In this document: one piece after another, positions 1-5,025 of the stretch
Position numbering within the stretch: position 1 is the stretch's first letter
Layout: every line of letters begins with the position of its first letter
From: Deltaproteobacteria bacterium
GTDB lineage: Bacteria > Desulfobacterota > Desulfovibrionia > Desulfovibrionales > Desulfovibrionaceae
Length of the DNA: 8,106 bases
NCBI GenBank assembly: GCA_031280335.1
Contig: JAITGZ010000161.1
Span: forward strand, 1-8,106
Direction of reading: 5' to 3'
Program-made: the position numbers and the translations under genes
The notes under the pieces: model-generated
Seen by the model: only the letters and a program-made list of their open reading frames with translations
What the model was told of the DNA's origin: nothing
Database searches by the model: none

Positions 1-1
1 A

Positions 2-18
2 TTAAGGAAACGCTGATT
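2..18 (+). repeat. Left arm of 17-bp terminal inverted repeat
   Basis: TTAAGGAAACGCTGATT pairs with the reverse complement of 172-188 with a single mismatch (G at 12 against A). The match stops at both outer and inner neighbours (positions 1 and 19), so the arm boundaries are sharp. Confidence 0.8.
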
Positions 19-150
19 TATTCTCTTGAGGTGGCGCTGCCCCCCCCCCCGCAAACTCCCCGGCCGGGTGCCTTGCCGTTGTGCAGCGGGATGGCAGAGG
101 TAAAGCAATGCCTGGGCGAACATGCCCCTTTCTTATTCCCCCCAGCGGGG

Positions 151-169
151 TTCGGGGCGGAGCCCCGAA
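151..169. other. GC-rich hairpin inside the inverted-repeat element
   Basis: TTCGGGGC (151-158) and GCCCCGAA (162-169) form a perfect 8-bp stem with a 3-nt loop. A weaker CCCC/GGGG pairing sits just beside it at about 140-150. Neither strand has a clear T run after the stem, so it is not a canonical intrinsic terminator. It could still stall RNA polymerase or protect the 3' end of the operon transcript. Palindromes like this are also common inside dispersed intergenic repeats. Confidence 0.55.
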
Positions 170-171
170 GT

Positions 172-188
172 AATCAGTGTTTCCTTAA
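172..188 (-). repeat. Right arm of 17-bp terminal inverted repeat
   Basis: Read on the minus strand this is TTAAGGAAACACTGATT, 16 of 17 identical to 2-18. The TAA at 187-185 is the stop codon of the glycosyltransferase gene, so the repeat begins exactly at the end of that gene. If TTAA is a duplicated target, the stop codon would have existed before insertion and the protein would be unchanged by it. Confidence 0.8.
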
Positions 189-1945
189 ACATGGGTCAAG
201 CCCGCAGGCGGGCTTTTAGGCCTCATTTGGGGTGGAATTCCCCTGAAATCGCGCAAGGCTGAAATAATATAGCCGGAAGAAGACCTGTCTTCAAGCTCCG
301 CGTAAAATTCCCGTCCCTCTCCGGCCAGCAGGGCTTTCTGCCGCGCTTCGCTAAGTTCTGACAGGCCCGTGTCCACCCGGAAATTATTCAGGGCGCTTAA
401 AGCGTAATGCGCCTGCTTGCGCCAGTTCGCTTGATCCCAAAGGGAAAGCTCGGCCAAAAAGCCCATATCCCAAAAAGAAAAAGCCGGAACCCGCCGTGCG
501 ACCTCATGCAGTTCGCTTAACCAGGTACGCTCGCCTTTGGCTGCCGTTTCCCTGGCCAGAAGCAGGCATTCAAAAGCGCACAGGGGTATCTGCCCGGTGC
601 CGGTTTTAAAGCCAAAACCCACTTCGGCCCGCCGCCCCAAGGCATTGAGCAGTTTGCCCCAGGCCAGATAATGATCATAAGGAGCGCGCAGGCTGGTAAC
701 GCTTGCCGCCACGCTCTCCGGCAGGGATTTGCCCAGAGCGTTCAGCTGGCGCAGCCAGAAAAGCCCGGCCCAGTCCAGTCGTTCCAGGGCCAAGGAGGTC
801 ATGGCCCCAGCCAGATTGCAATCCAGATTGGACTGATGCGCTTTATTGTATAAAATGGCCGCAGCCAGTTCCGCCGCTTGTTTTTTATATACTTCAGCCG
901 TGGATGGGCTGTACAAAATATTGCCTTCATGGGCGCTTTCCACCATAAGCAGCAGGCGCATGGCCTGGATCAGGCCGCTTGCCTTGACCTCGGCCGAACG
1001 TTCCATAAACCACTCCGCCGGGCGGCGGAAGATGCCGGTACGGCCCATTTGCAGCAAGGTCAGCCATAAAAAACGTCCCGCGTCCTCCCCGGAGGCTCTG
1101 CCCCTGACTGCTTGCGCGGCTTCCAGCAAAGAAGCGATCCGGTGAGCGGGCAGGTGGCAGGCCTGAACACGCTGCCACCCGGCTCGGCCTATTTTTTCCG
1201 CTGCCTGGAGATTCCTGGAATAAAAACGGATTTTTTCCAGCAATTCTAGGCTATGGGCATAGGTTTCAAATTCCAGGCCCGGCTCAAAATGGCTGTTCTG
1301 ATCCTCTCCCACATCCTGGCTTATGACCAGCGCGCCACAGGAACAGGCTTCAAACAGGCGGTAATTTACCTCCAAAGCTATGGCTTCATTGGGGGTCAGG
1401 CGTGCGTCCGCGAACAAATCCAGCATGGCGGTGTGGGGCAGAGGAGCGTCAGGCAGGTAAAGGCCGCATTCTTTGGTCAACATATCCACCATGAGCTTGC
1501 GCGCCGGACGGTGTTCGGTAATCATGCCGGCAAAGGCCAGGGGGTGGCGGCGTTCCGCATGGGGTCTGAAGGGCCGGGCATAGCCCGCCGGCCCGAACCG
1601 TTTGACCTGGGGGTGCCTGCGTTCCTGTGGCAAGGCTGCATAAAGGCTTACGTGCGGGGTAAAGACCAGATCAAAAAGCCGGGCATAATATTTATGCCAA
1701 TACATGTTCAGGTGGGCGTCAATGCTGATGAAGGCCGTGGGGCAGGGCATATCCTCCAGCCCGCAGCAGATTAGGCGCGCGCCCAGGCGTTCGTGCTGGA
1801 TGAACAAATCCGGCTCAAAGCCGTGTTCCCGCAACAGGCCGGGCAGATGAACAAGCCCGCCCTCCGGGACGCGCAGGGGCAGCACCTTGTGCCCTGCCTG
1901 TTCCAGAGCCGAGGCATAGGGCAGGTCCAGACAGGCGATATTCAT
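185..1945 (-). CDS. CgeB-like family 1/4-type glycosyltransferase with long C-terminal extension
   Basis: 586 residues. The N-terminal part (about 1-130) resembles the DUF3880-type N domain of CgeB-like glycosyltransferases ('FISIDAHLNMYWHKYYARLFD' area, 72-92). Residues about 135-275 match the C-terminal nucleotide-sugar-binding half: 'FAGMITEHR' at 138-146, 'NYRLFEACSCGALVIS' at 194-209 containing the E/G-rich sugar-nucleotide loop, then 'FEPGLEFETYAHSLELLEKIRFY' region (220-242) and 'GRAGWQRVQACHLPAHR' at 253-269. Known: CgeB is named for spore-coat maturation in Bacillus, but homologues in non-sporulating bacteria act in surface polysaccharide or protein glycosylation. The acceptor and donor here are unknown. 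Residues 280-586 are helix-rich with no motif I recognise, and make the protein much longer than a typical CgeB (roughly 320-400). No signal peptide is seen, so it is probably cytoplasmic. ATG overlaps the stop of the upstream permease (ATGA), indicating coupled translation. It is the last gene of the run. Confidence 0.8.
   Translation of the reverse strand: MNIACLDLPYASALEQAGHKVLPLRVPEGGLVHLPGLLREHGFEPDLFIQHERLGARLICCGLEDMPCPTAFISIDAHLNMYWHKYYARLFDLVFTPHVSLYAALPQERRHPQVKRFGPAGYARPFRPHAERRHPLAFAGMITEHRPARKLMVDMLTKECGLYLPDAPLPHTAMLDLFADARLTPNEAIALEVNYRLFEACSCGALVISQDVGEDQNSHFEPGLEFETYAHSLELLEKIRFYSRNLQAAEKIGRAGWQRVQACHLPAHRIASLLEAAQAVRGRASGEDAGRFLWLTLLQMGRTGIFRRPAEWFMERSAEVKASGLIQAMRLLLMVESAHEGNILYSPSTAEVYKKQAAELAAAILYNKAHQSNLDCNLAGAMTSLALERLDWAGLFWLRQLNALGKSLPESVAASVTSLRAPYDHYLAWGKLLNALGRRAEVGFGFKTGTGQIPLCAFECLLLARETAAKGERTWLSELHEVARRVPAFSFWDMGFLAELSLWDQANWRKQAHYALSALNNFRVDTGLSELSEARQKALLAGEGREFYAELEDRSSSGYIISALRDFRGIPPQMRPKSPPAGLTHV
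198..215 (+). terminator. Terminator-like hairpin, T run on the plus strand
   Basis: AAGCCCGC (198-205) and GCGGGCTT (208-215) form a perfect stem, in practice 7 bp with a CAGG tetraloop, followed by two further T, so the plus-strand RNA would end in UUUU. It lies inside the last codons of the glycosyltransferase gene on the other strand. It would best serve a rightward transcript from a convergent gene left of the window. In the leftward direction the 3' side reads TTGACC, too poor in T for efficient intrinsic termination. The hairpin itself is clear; its function is inferred. Confidence 0.4.
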
Positions 1946-2745
1946 CTTGGTCTTCCCGGTTCCAGTACGTGGCGCAGGTTTTCGCCCAAAAGGTTATAAC
2001 CAAGCACGGTCAATAAAATGGAAAGTCCGGGAAAAAGCGACATCCACCAGGCTATTTCCATGCTCTGCTTCCCTTCCAGCAGCATGTTGCCCCAACTGGC
2101 TTCAGGCGGCTGTACCCCCAGGCCCAGAAAAGACAGGGAGGACTCAATGAGAATGGCCCCGGCCACGCCCAGGGTGGCGTAAACCAGCACAGGCCCCATG
2201 GCGTTGGGCAGAATATGCACAAAAAGAATGCGCGGCGCTCTTGCCCCGGCCAACCGGGCCGCAGCTATGAAGTCGCGTTCACGCAGGCTCATGGTCTCGG
2301 CCCGTACCAGACGCGCCACACCCATCCAGGAGGTCAGGCCGATGATGACCATGATGTTAAATAAACCGGCATCCAGAAAGGCGATGACCGCCAGGATCAG
2401 AAAAAAGGAGGGGAAACAGAGCATTACATCCACAAAACGCATGATCAGCTCATCCGCCAAACCGCGAAAAAAGCCGGCCGTAAGTCCCAGAAGTACACCT
2501 ACGACCACGGATATGCCCACCGAAACAAAGCCTACCCAGAGCGAGACGCGCGCCCCGAAGAGCAGACGCGAGAACACATCGCGTCCCAAGGCGTCCGTGC
2601 CCAGCCAGAATTCGGCGGAGGGAGGGTTGAGTTTGCGCGCCAAGTGCAGTTCGTTGGGATCAAAAGGTGCCAGCCAGGGGGCTAGTAGGGCGGCCGCGGC
2701 CATACCCAGCACGATGAACAGCCCCAGGTAAAAAGAGGCGCGCAT
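1942..2745 (-). CDS. Oligopeptide/dipeptide-type ABC transporter permease, OppC/DppC class
   Basis: 267 residues from the ATG at 2745. Inner-membrane permease subunit that pairs with an OppB-class partner. It begins with a single membrane segment (about 5-25), followed by 'APFDPNE' and 'FWLGTDALGRDVFSRLLFGARVSL' region (46-69), the classic OppC N-terminal signature. Further membrane helices lie at about 70-92, 103-125, 128-145 and 185-205. The EAA loop that docks on the ATPase is at about 154-180 ('RDFIAAARLAGA' ... 'HILPNAMGP'). 'SLSFLGLGVQPPEASWGNML' at 203-222 is the family hallmark. The frame is open for 21 more codons upstream (to 2808), but that would overlap the previous gene by 64 bp. 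The TGATG junction at 2747-2743 supports the shorter start and tight coupling. Substrate cannot be read from the sequence; peptides, nickel and microcin-like transporters share this architecture. Confidence 0.9.
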   Translation of the reverse strand: MRASFYLGLFIVLGMAAAALLAPWLAPFDPNELHLARKLNPPSAEFWLGTDALGRDVFSRLLFGARVSLWVGFVSVGISVVVGVLLGLTAGFFRGLADELIMRFVDVMLCFPSFFLILAVIAFLDAGLFNIMVIIGLTSWMGVARLVRAETMSLRERDFIAAARLAGARAPRILFVHILPNAMGPVLVYATLGVAGAILIESSLSFLGLGVQPPEASWGNMLLEGKQSMEIAWWMSLFPGLSILLTVLGYNLLGENLRHVLEPGRPR

Positions 2746-3764
2746 CAGTTTTGCCCCCGCAAATCGCCGTCTCCGCTGCGAATACGCGGGTCGGCCAGGG
2801 CGCAGCATATATCCGCCAGCAGGTTCCCCGCCAGGGTGAGTACGGCGCCCAGAACCAGGTTGCCCATGATGAGCTGGTAATCCCTGGCCATGACCGCCTC
2901 GTAAAAAAGTTGCCCCAGACCGGGCAGGGCGAAGATGGATTCAATAATCACGCTGCCGCCGATGAGTCCAGGCACGGACAGGCCGAGCAGGGTGATCATG
3001 GGCAGCAGGGCGTTGCGCAGGGCATGGCGGAAAATGACTGTATGCCGCAGCAGACCTTTGGCCCTGGCCGTACGGATGTAATCCTGGCGCATGGCTTCCA
3101 GCATGGCCGTACGCATATAGCGCGACATGCCGGCAAGGCTGCCGAAGGTATAAATGAATACGGGCAGAGTGAGGTGCGCGGCCAAATCCATAACCTTGCC
3201 CCAGGAGCTTAATTGGGCATAATTCATGGAAGTTATGCCCGATATGGGCAGCGCCTGCCAGTGGATGGAAAATTGCAGCATGAGGAGCATGGCCAGCCAG
3301 AAACCCGGCATGGCAAAGCCAATATATACCAGAAGGGAACTGCCGCGATCAAACCATCCTCCAGGGCGCATGGCCGCAGCCACGCCCAGGGGCACGGCCA
3401 CAAGCAGGGTCAGAACCAGAGAAAGCGCGTTCATGCCCATGGTCAGGGGAAGGCGCTCCGCGATTCTATCCAGTACCGGACGCCGGTCGCTGCTCATGGA
3501 AAGGCCGAAATCCAGGCGGACAAGTCTGCCCACCCAGCGTGCGTACTGGGTGGGTAAAGGTTGATCCAACCCATAGATGGCTTCCAGCTTTTTGCGCGCT
3601 CCCGCATCGGCCAGGGGGTTCAGGGTGGTTTCCATATCCGTGGGCGAACCTGGGGCCAGATGGATCACCCAAAAACTGACTAGAGTAATGCCCCAAAAAA
3701 TTACCAGCAGCCAAAGCGCTTTTTTGCCTAGGCGCTTGCATAGCCGCCTGCCGCGCCCTTCCAT
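2745..3764 (-). CDS. Oligopeptide/dipeptide-type ABC transporter permease, OppB/DppB class
   Basis: 339 residues, normal length for the class. First membrane segment at about 16-36, ending in 'WVIHLAPGSPTD' (32-43), typical of OppB/DppB. Then a periplasmic stretch with 'GLDQPLPTQYARW' (65-77) and 'DFGLSMSSDRRPVLDRIAERLPLT' region (85-108), and helices at about 110-132, 143-166, 200-215, 255-275 and 300-320. The EAA loop is at 223-256 ('EAMRQDYIRTARAKG' ... 'HALRNALLPM'), the contact site for the cytoplasmic ATPase. 'ESIFALPGLGQLFYEAV' at 275-291 is conserved in the family. ATG follows the previous stop by 4 bp. A GGAGG lies 12 nt upstream of ATG, a slightly long spacing. No substrate-binding protein or ATPase gene lies in the window, so the full importer must use subunits encoded elsewhere or beyond the left edge. 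Confidence 0.9.
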   Translation of the reverse strand: MEGRGRRLCKRLGKKALWLLVIFWGITLVSFWVIHLAPGSPTDMETTLNPLADAGARKKLEAIYGLDQPLPTQYARWVGRLVRLDFGLSMSSDRRPVLDRIAERLPLTMGMNALSLVLTLLVAVPLGVAAAMRPGGWFDRGSSLLVYIGFAMPGFWLAMLLMLQFSIHWQALPISGITSMNYAQLSSWGKVMDLAAHLTLPVFIYTFGSLAGMSRYMRTAMLEAMRQDYIRTARAKGLLRHTVIFRHALRNALLPMITLLGLSVPGLIGGSVIIESIFALPGLGQLFYEAVMARDYQLIMGNLVLGAVLTLAGNLLADICCALADPRIRSGDGDLRGQN

Positions 3765-3768
3765 GATC

Positions 3769-4377
3769 CTAAGCCGCCTCCGGGTACATCCAGCGCCGTA
3801 TGGCGGCCAGCTCTTCCTGCCACTCTCCTCCCAGACGCAGATTCAAAAAAAAGCGGAACAAGGCGTCTAAAAATTCTAAACCTTTTTCCAGCAGATAGAC
3901 TTTTTCAAAAAATATGGCTTCCGGGTCTTCGTCTTTTTCCAGACCCCCGGATATTTTAGGGGTTTTAAAGCCCCCAAGGCTGAAGTCTTCGGCCTTTAAC
4001 GCGAATTGCCAGCTTTCTTCCGCCTCTTCCTGTCCCGCCGCTGGGTTCTGGCCGAGGTCTTTTTTTGTTTGGGATCGATCCAGGCGGATCAAGGCGCGGA
4101 TAACCTTTTTGCCCGTGGTCAGACCAAGTCTGGCCTCACGCAGTTCAGAGGCTGCTCCGGAGACGCTGGCTGTCTCCGCCAGTTCCCCCTCCCCGCCTCG
4201 TACCACCACGCGTTTTTCCATGATCACAGAAAATTCCTCGCCCAAGGCGCTTTTAAAGCCCCCGGAAGTTTCGCCGCGATACCAAAGCCAAGTGAGAAAA
4301 TCCTGCCCCAGGGTTTCGTCCGGGGTTTCCGGCACGGAGCGGGAAAACGCTCCGGCCTGCACGGAAGCATAGCTCAT
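3769..4377 (-). CDS. Conserved-looking protein of unknown function paired with RdgC-like gene
   Basis: 202 residues from ATG at 4377. A GTG at 4386 would add three residues and overlap the previous stop as GTGA. I prefer the ATG because AGGA at 4391-4388 is 10 nt before it but only 1 nt before the GTG. I do not recognise a named domain. Visible features: 'DFLTWLWYRGETSGG' (26-40), a Trp/Tyr-rich segment; a likely strand region with basic 'MEKRVVVRGGEGEL' (53-66); 'EARLGLTTGKKVIRALIRL' (81-99); an acidic low-complexity linker (105-121); 'WQFALKAEDFSLGGFKTPK' (123-141); and a hydrophobic helical C terminus with 'EKVYLLEKGLEFLDALFRFFLNLRL' region (158-182). No signal peptide or clear membrane helix. 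Being directly after the RdgC-like gene suggests it works with that protein. From memory, similar pairs follow one another in other deltaproteobacteria, but I could not check this. It may stand in for the C-terminal part absent from the short RdgC. Confidence 0.65.
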   Translation of the reverse strand: MSYASVQAGAFSRSVPETPDETLGQDFLTWLWYRGETSGGFKSALGEEFSVIMEKRVVVRGGEGELAETASVSGAASELREARLGLTTGKKVIRALIRLDRSQTKKDLGQNPAAGQEEAEESWQFALKAEDFSLGGFKTPKISGGLEKDEDPEAIFFEKVYLLEKGLEFLDALFRFFLNLRLGGEWQEELAAIRRWMYPEAA

Positions 4378-4382
4378 TTTGT

Positions 4383-5003
4383 TCACATCCTGAAGTTTGC
4401 GGGTTCAAGCAGGTTCAAGCGCTCCAGTTCTTCTTCCGCCAGCAGAGAGCAGGCCAGACCGTAAGGCGTAAGCCGATCCAGGCGCAAAGAGAAAGAATGG
4501 CTGAAGTATTCTTCAAATAAGTCTAGTACCTTACCTGAAACAGTGGCAATGAGGATGCGCCCTTCGCTCAGGTTCCAGATTACCTCAAACACTGCCGGAA
4601 TGGGCAGAAAACGTCGGTTGAGTTCAAAGAGTACCCGTTCGCGGATTTCTTTTTTGCGTTCGCGCGACACGTAGGTTTTGCCCTGGGCGCGTATTTTTTC
4701 TTCTTCCGCCAGCAGGGCCAGGTTAAAATGCTTTTTCAGCACCGCCGGAGGCACCCGGCGCGTATCCAGGCGCAGGGCAAAGGCCGCGTAGTCGCCCCCC
4801 TTGAGCGGCGGGTTCTCCAGCCACTGCGTATCCAGCATGTTCTCGAAGGATACCCAGCCCCAGGCGCGCTCTTCAGGTAAATCGTCAATGTCTCTGAAGG
4901 AAAATTGCCGCAGTTTATCTGGGAATTCGCGCCAAAATGCCTCTGTAAGCTCGTCCTGTACCGCATAGCGGGTGAAACTGACGCTGTTTTTTAAAAAAGC
5001 CAT
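4383..5003 (-). CDS. Short RdgC-like recombination-associated protein
   Basis: 206 residues; resembles the N-terminal two-thirds of RdgC (about 300 residues in E. coli), a ring-shaped dimer that binds double-stranded DNA and restrains RecA-dependent exchange. Matches by eye: the start 'FLKNSVSFTRYAV' against the 'WFKNLMVYRLS' start of E. coli RdgC; 'YAAFALRLDTRRVPPAVLKK' (72-91) against the 'IVICARKEEKILPSPVIKQ' segment; the basic 'RERKKEIRERVLFEL' (114-128) leading to 'NRRF' (129-132), which aligns with the finger-tip P-R-A-F that includes Arg118 and Phe120 of E. coli RdgC; and 'SFSLRLDRLTPYGLA' (170-184). The usual C-terminal part of RdgC is missing because the frame ends in TGA at 4385-4383; the next gene follows at once. 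It starts 22 bp after dxs with a weak AGTGGTG ribosome site. Family assignment is by remembered sequence and moderately secure; activity is inferred. Confidence 0.7.
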   Translation of the reverse strand: MAFLKNSVSFTRYAVQDELTEAFWREFPDKLRQFSFRDIDDLPEERAWGWVSFENMLDTQWLENPPLKGGDYAAFALRLDTRRVPPAVLKKHFNLALLAEEEKIRAQGKTYVSRERKKEIRERVLFELNRRFLPIPAVFEVIWNLSEGRILIATVSGKVLDLFEEYFSHSFSLRLDRLTPYGLACSLLAEEELERLNLLEPANFRM

Positions 5004-5025
5004 GGTACACCACTTGGGTTATGGT

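Larger units (their letters stand above)
1..184. other. Non-coding left end containing an inverted-repeat element
   Basis: This stretch downstream of the glycosyltransferase gene holds no gene I can support. What is visible is one arm of an inverted repeat at 2-18, a run of 11 C at 40-50, a 10-bp palindrome CCCGGCCGGG at 59-68, a GC-rich hairpin at 151-169 and most of the second repeat arm. The only open frame on the plus strand (31-219) begins GTG, is low-complexity and proline-rich at its start, and runs across the repeat and into the end of the opposing gene, so I treat it as chance. The previous gene to the left is outside the window. Confidence 0.7.
2..188. mobile_element. Putative MITE-like element or IS remnant (187 bp)
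   Basis: Seen: TTAAGGAAACGCTGATT at 2-18 is matched at 16 of 17 positions by the reverse complement of 172-188, giving terminal inverted repeats around about 150 bp without a coding region. The interior has a C11 tract and a strong hairpin. Both ends carry TTAA. Because TTAA is its own reverse complement, it could be the outermost part of the repeat or a duplicated 4-bp target flanking a 13-bp terminal repeat (GGAAAC(G/A)CTGATT). Known: miniature inverted-repeat elements are short, have transposase-type ends, lack a transposase and are moved by a related full element. Inferred: this is such an element, or an internally deleted insertion sequence. A large imperfect transcription-end structure is the alternative. 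No transposase fragment is recognisable. Confidence 0.5.

Noticed and set aside
1..184. tRNA, small RNA or CRISPR in the intergenic end
   Set aside because: No cloverleaf, no T-loop GTTCRA-type core in a fitting place, and no direct repeats with spacers.
31..219. Plus-strand 62-residue open frame
   Set aside because: It starts with GTG at a C11 run, gives a low-complexity proline stretch, and crosses the repeat element into the end of an opposing gene; no ribosome site.
1253..1774. Plus-strand open frame of 173 codons antisense to the glycosyltransferase gene
   Set aside because: It lies wholly opposite the conserved core of a recognised protein and has no recognisable motif.
2198..2731. 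Plus-strand open frame of 177 codons antisense to the OppC-class gene
   Set aside because: The translation is an Arg/Ser/Thr/Lys-rich shadow of a membrane protein gene, typical of antisense frames in GC-rich DNA.
2746..2808. Longer start for the OppC-class permease, 21 codons upstream
   Set aside because: It would add a basic, non-conserved leader and a 64-bp overlap; the TGATG junction and normal family length favour 2745.
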